DNA from: Clostridiales bacterium
Lineage (GTDB): Bacteria; Bacillota; Clostridia; Saccharofermentanales; Saccharofermentanaceae
Assembly: GCA_017940895.1 (NCBI GenBank)
Contig: JAGAXM010000006.1
Span: 1 to 64,000 of the forward strand
Reading direction: 5' to 3'
Length of the DNA: 64,000 nt
Shown here: positions 28,165-36,604 of the stretch, one piece after another
Position numbering within the stretch: the stretch's first letter is position 1
How the letters are laid out: every line of letters begins with the position of its first letter
The notes under the pieces: generated by a model
Databases searched by the model: none
Told to the model about the DNA's origin: nothing
What the model saw: the letters and a program-made list of their open reading frames with translations, nothing else
Program-made: the position numbers and the translations under genes

Positions 28165-28290
28165 TTGGCGGTAATATTGCGGTATTTGCCCCCGAAATTA
28201 ATAACTTCTCTTTACAAATGGGCAAAACGATTTTTGTTTTGTCCTGACGCGGTATATTCTATTTATTATTAATAATAAGGAGTATTTCAT

Positions 28291-28617
28291 ATGGAAAACC
28301 AGACAACAGTATACCCTTCCCCCGTCCACATCTTAGACAAACTACTCGGTATTTTCGCTGTGTTCGGCGGCATCATGGGCGTAATCCTCGCTTATTTCGG
28401 CGGTGACGTCAACGGAGAGCGCTCCGATTACTTAAGATTCTACTGCAACGAGGGTCTCGTCCTGTTCCTGTTCGGTCTTGCAGGCGCGGTCATCCCGTTC
28501 GTCGGCTGGGCTTGGGACATCTTCGTATTCGTATGCCAGATCATCGCTATCGTTAACGCCTGCAAGGGCATCGCGAAGCCTGTTCTCTTCTTCGGAACGA
28601 TCAGAATTATCAAGTAA
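28291..28617 (+). CDS. Small membrane protein, DUF4870-like
   Basis: 108-residue protein with about three hydrophobic segments (LLGIFAVFGGIMGVILAYF, GLVLFLFGLAGAVIPFVGWA, IFVFVCQIIAIVNAC). FYCNEGLVLFLF between the first two resembles the aligned FHxNQ-type motif of DUF4870/YckC-like small membrane proteins; that assignment is tentative. Function unknown. AAGGAG lies 8-9 nt before the ATG. A strong hairpin terminator follows. Confidence 0.8.
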   Translation: MENQTTVYPSPVHILDKLLGIFAVFGGIMGVILAYFGGDVNGERSDYLRFYCNEGLVLFLFGLAGAVIPFVGWAWDIFVFVCQIIAIVNACKGIAKPVLFFGTIRIIK

Positions 28618-28652
28618 TCCTTAATTTTGACAATTAGTAAATTCCACAGAAA

Positions 28653-28686
28653 AACCGATGTTCACCCCTGAACATTGGTTTTTTCT
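28653..28686. terminator. Bidirectional Rho-independent terminator
   Basis: AACCGATGTTCA (28653-28664) pairs with TGAACATTGGTT (28669-28680). T-runs are available on both strands, so it can serve the small membrane gene and trmB, which converge here. Confidence 0.83.
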
Positions 28687-28717
28687 GTATCACATTGATG
28701 CTCCCTTTTCGTTTGCT

Positions 28718-29374
28718 TTATTTCTTATTCGAAGTCGCTACCAGACGCTTTATCGGAATCCCCTCGTCAGCGAACTTCTGCTCGAACTCGGTCCTGACGT
28801 TGCCCTCGTTCCACTCGCTGTTATGAAGGTCGCGCGTAACCTCGGACAATGTAAACCCGCACTCGGTAAACTCACCCACGGAGAACTCGAACAGCAGCGT
28901 GTTGTCCGTCTTGAACCTTACTTCCCCTCCGGGCTTCATGACAGTCTCATAGACCTTAAGGAAATCTCTGTAAGTAAGTCTTCTCTTGGGCTTCTTCTTG
29001 CGCGTCCAGGGATCCGAGAAGTTTAAGTAGATACGGTCGACCTCGTTCTCCTCGAAATACTCGAGAAGATTCTTGGCATCGGCATTAACGAAGAAAAGGT
29101 TCTTAATCCCGAGCTCCTTCGTCTTCTCGATAGCCGCAAGTATTACCGAAGACTCACGCTCGAGTGCAATGTAAAGTGCTTGCGGGTTTGCCGTCGCGGT
29201 CTCTGTGCAGAACTTGCCCTTGCCGCAGCCTATCTCAAGGAAAAGCTCACATTCGTCGGGAAATCCGCACACTTCCCTCCACTTGCCTTTGTTGGCAGCC
29301 GGAAACTGGAACCACAGCTCCTTGCACGCTTCCATTCTCTCGGGAATATGTCTCTTGGCACGAAGTCTTGTCAT
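28718..29374 (-). CDS. trmB: tRNA (guanine-N7-)-methyltransferase
   Basis: SAM-dependent enzyme that methylates G46 of tRNA to m7G, 218 residues. The SAM-binding motif is ELFLEIGCGKGKFCTETA (about 45-60). The family signature is INFSDPW-like, here RIYLNFSDPWTRKKKPKRRL, followed by LTYRDFLKVYETVMKPGGE and FKTDN. Length and motif order are normal for TrmB. It lies 18 bp after metH and is probably read from the same upstream transcript. Confidence 0.96.
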   Translation of the reverse strand: MTRLRAKRHIPERMEACKELWFQFPAANKGKWREVCGFPDECELFLEIGCGKGKFCTETATANPQALYIALERESSVILAAIEKTKELGIKNLFFVNADAKNLLEYFEENEVDRIYLNFSDPWTRKKKPKRRLTYRDFLKVYETVMKPGGEVRFKTDNTLLFEFSVGEFTECGFTLSEVTRDLHNSEWNEGNVRTEFEQKFADEGIPIKRLVATSNKK

Positions 29375-29392
29375 TATCTTTCTTTCCTTTGT

Positions 29393-31813
29393 TTACTTTT
29401 CGCTCAGTTTCTCGCAGATGCGCACGGACTCCATCGCGTCGGCAGCATAGTAGTCGCCGCCGATCTTCTCGACAACATCCTGCGTGACGACAGCGCCGCC
29501 GCAGAAAGTCGGGACCGTGATGCCCTGCTCGTGCATCATCTTTATGGTCTCTTCCATCGATACCACGGTCGTGGTCATGAGAGCCGACAGTCCCACCGCG
29601 ATCGGGTTATGCTCACGGCACGCGTCGCATACGACCTCGGGCGGCACGTCCTTACCCAGATCAATTACATCGAAGCCGTAGCTTTGGAGCACGACCTTCA
29701 CGATATTCTTGCCGATGTCGTGGACGTCATTCTGCACTGTCGCGATAACAACGCAGCCCTTGGAAGGACCGTCGTTCGACACGAGTTTGTCCTTGATCTC
29801 ATCGAAAACAAGTTTCGAGGTCTCTGCCGACACCATAAGCTGCGGCAGGAATATGACTCCCTTATCGTAGTCGCGTCCTACCTTATCGAGAGCGGGAACG
29901 AGGTGATCGGATACGATCTCCAAAGGCGCGATATCCATCTGCTTAACCGCATCTACCGCCTGATGCTTCTGCCCCTTAACGATCGCCTTGAACAGAGGGG
30001 ACTTCCCCTCGAGCTCGGCATCGGAAGGAGCCTGACCTTCAGCGGGAGCTCCCGGAGCAGGTGCGCTACCTGGCTTCGCGACAACGTCATTCACGTGACG
30101 GCTTATGTAATCCTCTGCGTTAACGTCAGAGTAATTCAGGACCTCAAAGGCATCGATCGCGCCCATGAGCTCCTTATCGAGAGGATTCAGGATAGGAAGC
30201 TTAAGTCCCGCGTAGAGCGCCATTACGAGGAATGTCCTGTTGATAAGAGGTCTGTTAGGAAGGCCGAACGATACATTCGATAGTCCGAGAGCCGTCGGGC
30301 AGCCGAGTCTGTCGGTAACGAGACCTACGCACTTTGCTGTCTCGATTACTTCCTTCTGCTGCGCACTCGCGGTAAGAACCAATGAGTCGATGACAATCCT
30401 CTTATGCGAGATGCCGTACTTGGCGGCTTCATTTATTATGCGCTGTGCGATCGCGAATCGCTGCTCGGCAGTCGGCGGGATACCGTCCTCATCGATACAA
30501 AGACCGATGACCGTACCGCCGTATTTCTTTACTATCGGGAAGACCGCATCCATTACTTCCTTCTTGCCATTGACGGAGTTTATAAGAGGCAGACCGTTAT
30601 AGAGACGGCACGCCTTCTCGAGCGTCTCGGGATTGGACGAGTCGATCTGCAAAGGAAGGTCTATAACCTCCTGAAGATCGGTTACGAGCTCGCACATGAC
30701 AGCGGTCTCATCGATGCCGGGAACGCCGACGTTTACGTCAAGCACATCGGCTCCGGCTTCGACCTGAGCGATACCTTCGTCAACGATGTCGTAGAGTCTT
30801 CCCTCTGCAAGCGCGAGCTTCATCTTTTTCTTACCGGTAGGGTTAAGACGCTCGCCGCATCTTATAACCCTGTTCCTGAATTCAACCAGAGTCGTGGTTC
30901 CGCAGACTCTCGCGACCTCTTCCGCAGGATGGAAATTAACCTTCAGGTCCTTCGTCTTTTCGCAGCTTGCCTTTATGTGTGCAGGTGTCGTACCGCAGCA
31001 GCCTCCGAAGCCGGAGATACCCGCTTCCGCGAACTTTCTTATGTAATCCGAGAACTCATCAGGACCTACGTCGTAGTAAGTCTCACCGTCCCTGAACTTC
31101 GGAAGTCCCGCGTTAGGTTCAACGGTCATGGGAATACGCGCGGTCTTGAGCATCTTCAGTATGATCGGCTCAAGCTCCTCGGGACCCAAAGCGCAGTTAA
31201 CGCCTACCGCATCTGCACCGAGTCCTTCGATGAGTGCGACCGCCTGTTCGGGAGATGCGCCCGTGAGCATATTGCCGTTCTCCTGGAAAGTAACGGAACA
31301 GATAAGAGGCTTATCCGTATTCTCCTTGACTGCAAGTATCGCAGCCTTGACCTCATGAAGGTCAGTCATGGTCTCGATAATGAATCCGTCTACATAATCG
31401 CGCGCCCAGACGACCTGATCTTTAAATGCTTCGATGGCATCCTCGAAGTCGAGGTCTCCCAGAGGCTTCAGAAGCTTTCCCGTAGGTGCGATATCGTAGA
31501 GGACATAAACATCCTTATCAGCCTGCGATGCGGCTTTGACCGCGTTCTTACAGGCAGCAACGATGCTCTTCTCTAATTTCTCTTTATCAGTTATATGGAA
31601 TCTGTCCGCGCCGAATGTGTTCGTGATGATCGCATTCGTTCCGGCATTGATATAGTCGGTATGTATAGCAACGACGAGCTCCGGATTATCGATATTGATA
31701 TCCGCACTGTTTGTGCCCGCCGGCACTCCCCTCTCCTGCAGCTGCGACCCGAATCCGCCGTCAAGCACCAGGAACTCTTTACCTAATATTTCTCTTATAT
31801 TCTTCTTAGCCAT
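29393..31813 (-). CDS. metH: Cobalamin-dependent methionine synthase lacking the reactivation domain
   Basis: Transfers a methyl group from methyl-tetrahydrofolate to homocysteine through cobalamin. 806 residues. Domains: homocysteine-binding barrel (1 to about 290, zinc ligands in GVNCALGPEE and FGGCCGTTPAHI), pterin-binding domain (about 310-565, GERLNPTGKKKM, VLDVNVGVPGIDE), B12 cap (about 590-680), and B12 Rossmann domain with the DxHxxG motif in NDVHDIGKNIVKVVL (about 700). The usual fourth domain, which reactivates oxidised cobalamin with SAM, is absent; a separate gene for it lies immediately upstream (31832-32380). No strong ribosome-binding site is visible before the ATG. Confidence 0.96.
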   Translation of the reverse strand: MAKKNIREILGKEFLVLDGGFGSQLQERGVPAGTNSADINIDNPELVVAIHTDYINAGTNAIITNTFGADRFHITDKEKLEKSIVAACKNAVKAASQADKDVYVLYDIAPTGKLLKPLGDLDFEDAIEAFKDQVVWARDYVDGFIIETMTDLHEVKAAILAVKENTDKPLICSVTFQENGNMLTGASPEQAVALIEGLGADAVGVNCALGPEELEPIILKMLKTARIPMTVEPNAGLPKFRDGETYYDVGPDEFSDYIRKFAEAGISGFGGCCGTTPAHIKASCEKTKDLKVNFHPAEEVARVCGTTTLVEFRNRVIRCGERLNPTGKKKMKLALAEGRLYDIVDEGIAQVEAGADVLDVNVGVPGIDETAVMCELVTDLQEVIDLPLQIDSSNPETLEKACRLYNGLPLINSVNGKKEVMDAVFPIVKKYGGTVIGLCIDEDGIPPTAEQRFAIAQRIINEAAKYGISHKRIVIDSLVLTASAQQKEVIETAKCVGLVTDRLGCPTALGLSNVSFGLPNRPLINRTFLVMALYAGLKLPILNPLDKELMGAIDAFEVLNYSDVNAEDYISRHVNDVVAKPGSAPAPGAPAEGQAPSDAELEGKSPLFKAIVKGQKHQAVDAVKQMDIAPLEIVSDHLVPALDKVGRDYDKGVIFLPQLMVSAETSKLVFDEIKDKLVSNDGPSKGCVVIATVQNDVHDIGKNIVKVVLQSYGFDVIDLGKDVPPEVVCDACREHNPIAVGLSALMTTTVVSMEETIKMMHEQGITVPTFCGGAVVTQDVVEKIGGDYYAADAMESVRICEKLSEK

Positions 31814-31831
31814 GGCGATAGTTTATCACAT

Positions 31832-32380
31832 TTATCCTACAAACCCGATGATGCCGGTCATGGACTTGAACGGGTGCATGAGGCAGCCGTCGTCCAGGGT
31901 AAGACCCATCTTCGAGGTCTCGGGGATGTTGTCGAATATTTGCCTTTGTAAAGTCAACGGCACGTCGCCGTATCCCGGCGCAAAACGGAATGTCTGCGAC
32001 TTAAGTCCGAGTTTCTTCTGATACTCGTTGGTCACCTCTTCGATGTACGCGTTCGAAGCCGCGTCGAAAAGCACCATTTTCGCAGGATCAGAGTCCTTAA
32101 GTCTGTCTATACGACGGTCAACAGAGACACCTAGAGTCGACACAAGGAACGCTACCGAATCGGATCCGCCCTTCTCGAACATAGTCTGCAGACTGTTAAA
32201 AGACAGGTCTATCGGACACTCATCAATCTTATAATATTTGACTGTAAAAACAGGACGAGCGACCGACTTTACCTCGCCGATCGCTTTACGTACCATAGTG
32301 AGCTGTTCTTCAGAAGCCTCGCCTCTGAAGTTCAGGTATAATAATGTCCTTTTCTCAAGTTCCGTCAGTCCGGAATTCAA
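31832..32380 (-). CDS. Stand-alone methionine synthase activation-domain protein
   Basis: 182-residue protein resembling the C-terminal SAM-binding reactivation domain of MetH (Met_synt_B12). The key motif is FRFAPGYGDVPLTLQRQIFD (RxxPGY type, about residue 138), the SAM-contacting segment in that domain, followed by LTLDDGCLMHPFKSMTGIIG. The N-terminal half is shorter than the fused domain. Its place directly upstream of a MetH that lacks this domain strongly suggests it reactivates that enzyme. Its start overlaps the stop of the HIT gene (ATGA). Confidence 0.88.
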   Translation of the reverse strand: MNSGLTELEKRTLLYLNFRGEASEEQLTMVRKAIGEVKSVARPVFTVKYYKIDECPIDLSFNSLQTMFEKGGSDSVAFLVSTLGVSVDRRIDRLKDSDPAKMVLFDAASNAYIEEVTNEYQKKLGLKSQTFRFAPGYGDVPLTLQRQIFDNIPETSKMGLTLDDGCLMHPFKSMTGIIGFVG

Positions 32381-32718
32381 ATCATCTTCTCCGTGAGCTT
32401 AACGCCTCCGATGACATGGAAGTGTACATGCTTTACTGTCTGTCCGCCGTCCTCGCCGCAGTTGTTGATAACGCGGAAGCCGTTACCCAGACCGTCGATC
32501 TCGGCAACCTTGGCAATTGCCTTGGAGACAGCACCGAGATACTCGGCGCCGTCGTCAGCCTTAGAGATATCGATGATGTCATCGAAGTGCTTCTTGGGAA
32601 CTACGAGAACGTGTGTGGGTGCAACGGGATTGATATCTCTGAAGCACAGAACTTTCTCGTCCTCATAAACCTTTGTTGAAGGGATCTTGCCCTCGATAAT
32701 GTCGCAGAACAAACACAT
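32377..32718 (-). CDS. HIT family protein, HinT-like
   Basis: Histidine-triad nucleotide hydrolase or transferase, 113 residues. It opens CLFCDIIEGKIPSTKVYED, with the two Cys of zinc-binding HinT proteins. The catalytic triad is HVHFHVIGG (HxHxH, about residue 100), after GQTVKH. HinT enzymes hydrolyse nucleoside phosphoramidates, including aminoacyl-adenylates, which fits its place 4 bp after alaS. AGATCGGAGG lies before the ATG. Confidence 0.95.
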   Translation of the reverse strand: MCLFCDIIEGKIPSTKVYEDEKVLCFRDINPVAPTHVLVVPKKHFDDIIDISKADDGAEYLGAVSKAIAKVAEIDGLGNGFRVINNCGEDGGQTVKHVHFHVIGGVKLTEKMI

Positions 32719-32722
32719 ACTA

Positions 32723-35404
32723 TTATCCTCCGATCTGATCCTTAAGAACGTCCTCGACAGCCTTCAGAGCTTCGCCGAGCTTGCTTGCGTCCTTACCGCC
32801 TGCCTGAGCCATGTCGGGTCTTCCGCCGCCACCGCCGCCGCAGATCTTCGCAGCCTCGCGGATGATGTTACCGCAGTGAGCACCCTTATCAACGGCATCC
32901 TTGGTAGCCATAGCCGTGAACAGAACCTTACCGCCTACATTACTTGCAAGGAATACGACAGCAGCCTTATCAGCGAACTTGTCTCTGATCTTATCAGCTG
33001 TATCACGAAGCGCGGGAGCATCCTCAGCATCGCACTCGGCAATAACAGCGCTTACACCGTTGATCTCAATTGCCTTGGCAACAGCCTCGTCAGCGAAGTT
33101 ACCTGCAGCAGCCTTCTTCATGGAAGCGATCTCCTTCTGTGAAGCCTTGAGCTCGGCAAGAACGGAAGCGCTCTTCTCGGCGATCTGATCGTGGTTAACC
33201 TTGAGTGCAGAAGCAGTCTCCTTGATCAGAGCTCTGTCTGCCTTAGCCATCTCGTAGCACTTGACACCTGTTACGGCTTCGATTCTTCTTGTACCGGAAG
33301 CGATACCCGTCTCGGATACGATCCTGAACTGACCTGCCTGAGCCGTGGACTTAAGATGTGTACCGCCGCAGAACTCGAGGTCAAATGCGTTCTCGAAGTC
33401 GCCTACGGATACTACTCTTACGGTCTCGCCGTACTTTTCGCCGAAGATCGCGATAGCGCCGAGCTTCTTAGCGTCGTTGATGCTCATCTCCTTGGTGATA
33501 ACGGGGAGGTCGGAAAGGATAACGTCATTTACGATAGTCTCTACCTTATCGATCTCTTCCTCGGTCATTGCCTGGAAGTGGTTGAAGTCGAATCTCAGTC
33601 TGTCCTGACCTACAAAGGAACCTGCCTGCTCGACGTGTGTGCCGAGAACGGATCTCAAAGCAGCGAGCAGCATGTGTGTAGCAGTGTGGTTACGTGCGAT
33701 AGCAAGTCTGCTCTTGGGATCTACCTTAACTGTAGCCTCTGTACCCTTCTTAACAGTACCCTCTGTGATGGAAACCGTATGCAGATACTTGCCGGAAGAG
33801 TCCTTGTCAACTGACTTGATGACAGCCTTGAAGCCGTCACCCTCGATGGCACCGTCGTCGTGGATCTGACCGCCCATCGTTGCATAAGCCGTAGTCTTAT
33901 CGAGAATGATGATCACTTCGTCGCCGCTGAACGCCTCATCCTCGGAGAACAGGTTGCCCTCTTCGTCCTTCTTGATGATGTGGAGGATCTTCGCATCACA
34001 GTCGAGCGAATCGTAGCCTAAGTACTCAGTAACGGATGTATCGGCTGTAACCTCAGCAGGAAGGGATGTTCCGCCCCATGCGGTATCGACCTTCTCCTTG
34101 GTTGCAGCTCTTGCAGCATCCTTCTGCTTCTTCATGGAAGCCTTGAAGCCTTCCTCATCTACGGAAAGTCCGGCGTCCTTAGCGATCTCCTTAGTAAGAT
34201 CGAGAGGGAAGCCGTATGTATCGTGAAGCTTGAAAGCATCCTCACCTGCAAGCTCAGCCTTGCCTTCCTTCTTCGCATTCTCGATCATCTCGTTGAGGAT
34301 CTCTGTTCCTGAAGCAACAGTTCTGTGGAAAGCCTCCTCCTCGAGAGCGATTATCTTCATGATGTAGTCATGTCTTGCAGCAAGGTCGGGATATGCATCC
34401 TTGTTCTGATCGATTACGACTTCGGCAACTTCCGTGAGGAAGAGTCTCTCGATGCCGAGGAGACGGCCGAATCTTGCAGCTCTTCTCATAAGTCTTCTTA
34501 AGACGTAGCCTCTGCCCTCGTTACTCGGAAGAACGCCGTCAGAGATCATCATGGTGGAGGATCTCATGTGGTCCGTGATAACACGGATGGCAACGTCGTC
34601 ATCGTGGTTCGCGTTATAAGTCTTGCCTGCGATCTGGCAGACAGTATCGAGAATTCTTCTTACGGTATCAACCTCGAAAAGGTTGTCTACGCCCTGCATA
34701 ACACAGGCAACTCTCTCGAGACCTGCACCTGTATCGATGTTCTTCTGCTTGAGCGGGAGGTAAGAACCGTCTTCCTGACGGTCGAACTGTGAGAAAACGA
34801 GGTTCCAGATCTCTACGAATCTGTCGCACTCGCAGCCGGGCTTACAGTCAGGCTTGCCGCAGCCGTGCTCGATTCCTCTGTCGAAATAGATCTCGGAGCA
34901 GGGTCCGCAGGGACCTGTACCGTGCTCCCAGAAGTTATCTTCCTTACCGAGTCTTACGATTCTCTCTTCGGGTACGCCGATCTTGTCTCTCCAGATTGCA
35001 TAAGCCTCATCGTCCTCGAGAAAGACGGAAGGATAGAGCTTCTCGGGCTCGATCTGAAGATTCTCCGTAAGGAACTCCCATGCCCACGGAATGACCTCTT
35101 CCTTGAAGTAATCACCGAAAGAGAAGTTACCGAGCATTTCGAAGTATGTGCCGTGTCTTGATGTGTGACCTACGTTCTCGATATCGGGAGTACGGATGCA
35201 CTTCTGGCATGTCGTAACTCTCTTTCTCGGAGGTGTCTCGGCTCCAGTGAAGTACGGCTTCATAGGTGTCATACCCGCGTTGATCAGAAGGATCGAAGGA
35301 TCGTTCTGAGGTACAAGCGAGAATGACGGAAGTCTCAAGTGTCCCTTGGACTCGAAGAATGACAGGTATCTTTCTCTAATCTCATTTAAGCCGAGAGGTT
35401 CCAT
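32723..35404 (-). CDS. alaS: Alanyl-tRNA synthetase
   Basis: Class II enzyme charging tRNA-Ala, 893 residues, normal length. Catalytic core: FFESKGHLRLPSFSLVP, motif 2 region TTCQKCIRTPDIENVG, and a Cys cluster HGCGKPDCKPGCECDRF that adds zinc-binding capacity. The editing domain that hydrolyses Ser/Gly-tRNA-Ala has ARNHTATHMLLAAL (HxxxH) and FCGGTHLKSTAQAG (CxxxH). C-terminal C-Ala/DHHA1 domain contains ICGGGGGGRPDMAQAGG. An AAAGGAG site precedes the ATG. First gene of the alaS-HIT-MetH-activation-metH-trmB run. Confidence 0.97.
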   Translation of the reverse strand: MEPLGLNEIRERYLSFFESKGHLRLPSFSLVPQNDPSILLINAGMTPMKPYFTGAETPPRKRVTTCQKCIRTPDIENVGHTSRHGTYFEMLGNFSFGDYFKEEVIPWAWEFLTENLQIEPEKLYPSVFLEDDEAYAIWRDKIGVPEERIVRLGKEDNFWEHGTGPCGPCSEIYFDRGIEHGCGKPDCKPGCECDRFVEIWNLVFSQFDRQEDGSYLPLKQKNIDTGAGLERVACVMQGVDNLFEVDTVRRILDTVCQIAGKTYNANHDDDVAIRVITDHMRSSTMMISDGVLPSNEGRGYVLRRLMRRAARFGRLLGIERLFLTEVAEVVIDQNKDAYPDLAARHDYIMKIIALEEEAFHRTVASGTEILNEMIENAKKEGKAELAGEDAFKLHDTYGFPLDLTKEIAKDAGLSVDEEGFKASMKKQKDAARAATKEKVDTAWGGTSLPAEVTADTSVTEYLGYDSLDCDAKILHIIKKDEEGNLFSEDEAFSGDEVIIILDKTTAYATMGGQIHDDGAIEGDGFKAVIKSVDKDSSGKYLHTVSITEGTVKKGTEATVKVDPKSRLAIARNHTATHMLLAALRSVLGTHVEQAGSFVGQDRLRFDFNHFQAMTEEEIDKVETIVNDVILSDLPVITKEMSINDAKKLGAIAIFGEKYGETVRVVSVGDFENAFDLEFCGGTHLKSTAQAGQFRIVSETGIASGTRRIEAVTGVKCYEMAKADRALIKETASALKVNHDQIAEKSASVLAELKASQKEIASMKKAAAGNFADEAVAKAIEINGVSAVIAECDAEDAPALRDTADKIRDKFADKAAVVFLASNVGGKVLFTAMATKDAVDKGAHCGNIIREAAKICGGGGGGRPDMAQAGGKDASKLGEALKAVEDVLKDQIGG

Positions 35405-35476
35405 ATATAAATACTCCTTTTCTTTTAAACCTATGAATTATAAAACGATTGCACCCTTAATGCAATTAAACGGGGC

Positions 35477-36535
35477 TTACCTGCACTCCGACTCCGCCTT
35501 CGTAAGGTGCTCCTTGTACTTCTTCTTCACTTCCTCGTCGTCGATGGTCATGGTAACGCCGTTATACATCGATATAAGGAACAGCTCCTGAAAGAAAGTC
35601 GGAACGAGCGCAGCCTTAACGCCGAACTTGACCTCGCCCTTGTCGAATTTATCGGAGATCAGCTTGGTCTTGAGTTTCTCCGAGATCTCTGAGAAAGCCT
35701 TAAGAAGCATCTTGGTGTCGTCGCTTCTTAAAGTGATCTGAATGAATCTGTCCTCGTTGTTCTTATATGTATATGCGCCGATCGAATCCTTCGCATAGTT
35801 TCTCAGGATCTCAGCCTTATCGCCCTTCAAAGCGATGTATTTCTTAGGAGAGCCGAGGGTCGCCTTTCTCATTCTGTCGAGTCGGTAAGATTTGATCGCG
35901 TCCCGAGGTCTGGAAACTTCCTTCACATATTCGTTGTCGATCGCATAGAGATAGTAGTGCGAGTTCTTGAAGTCGAGTCCGAGGGGCGAAACGCTCTTTA
36001 AAGATGCGCCGCGGATGCCGGATGCGACCTGATAGCCGTACTCGAAAGACAACTCAAGGTTATCGTCGATCGCGCTTCTGATGATGTTGATCATCATCAT
36101 GGTCTTCTGCCCCATCTTGCCGTCGTGAGGAACGATGGAGTTGTATTCCTTCTTGAAGTACGCGGGATACAGCGCCTTGATCTTCTCCGTAAGTCCGCTG
36201 TCGACGAAGTCGGAGGCGTTGATCGCATCGACCAGGAGCTTCGCCTCATCGGAAGTAAGGTCGCCTTCGATCTGACCTCTGTAATACATCTTCCCTTCCA
36301 GCGTGATCCAGTCGTCAGACTCATCACAGAATCCCATCGAACGCGCGAACTGATTCAGGCGTGCGATGTCGGAGTAAACGGACTTTCTCTCGAACTCCGT
36401 CCCGGTCTTCTCGTTAAGATACGAGAGCATCTGACTCATCGTCGTCCCGCCGTCGATCGTCTCAGAGTCAACATGCGTCCTGAAGTAATGATAAAGATAA
36501 AGTAATTTCAGCTTGGAATACTCAGTATTAGGCAT
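35477..36535 (-). CDS. WYL-domain transcriptional regulator
   Basis: 352-residue regulator. The N-terminal winged-helix region (about 1-80) contains KLLYLYHYFRTHVDS and MSQMLSYLNEKTGTEFERKS. The central WYL domain (about 130-230) shows LSPLGLDFKNSHYYLYAID-type sequence (here SVSPLGLDFKNSHYYLYAID) and RPRDAIKSYRLDRM. The WCX extension completes the protein. WYL proteins bind nucleic acids or nucleotides and often control defence loci. The frame is open to 36595, but the ATG at 36535 has AGGAGG 9 nt upstream. It lies directly downstream of the McrBC genes on the same strand; a palindrome (36556-36571) sits in its promoter region. Confidence 0.9.
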   Translation of the reverse strand: MPNTEYSKLKLLYLYHYFRTHVDSETIDGGTTMSQMLSYLNEKTGTEFERKSVYSDIARLNQFARSMGFCDESDDWITLEGKMYYRGQIEGDLTSDEAKLLVDAINASDFVDSGLTEKIKALYPAYFKKEYNSIVPHDGKMGQKTMMMINIIRSAIDDNLELSFEYGYQVASGIRGASLKSVSPLGLDFKNSHYYLYAIDNEYVKEVSRPRDAIKSYRLDRMRKATLGSPKKYIALKGDKAEILRNYAKDSIGAYTYKNNEDRFIQITLRSDDTKMLLKAFSEISEKLKTKLISDKFDKGEVKFGVKAALVPTFFQELFLISMYNGVTMTIDDEEVKKKYKEHLTKAESECR

Positions 36536-36555
36536 AAAAAACCTCCTGTCGAGAA

Positions 36556-36571
36556 GTACTATTATTAGTAC
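36556..36571. promoter_or_regulatory. Palindromic candidate operator upstream of the WYL gene
   Basis: GTACTA-TTAT-TAGTAC, perfect 6-bp arms, 20 bp upstream of the WYL start codon. A plausible autoregulatory site; no experimental support. Confidence 0.4.
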
Positions 36572-36604
36572 ACCACAACAGGAGGGGGTTGGCAAGGGTG
36601 AGAA

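Noticed and set aside
35405..35476. T-box leader for alaS (and for proS at 13363-13423)
   Set aside because: The intergenic gaps are only 72 and 61 bp and contain no T-box-like hairpin and terminator.
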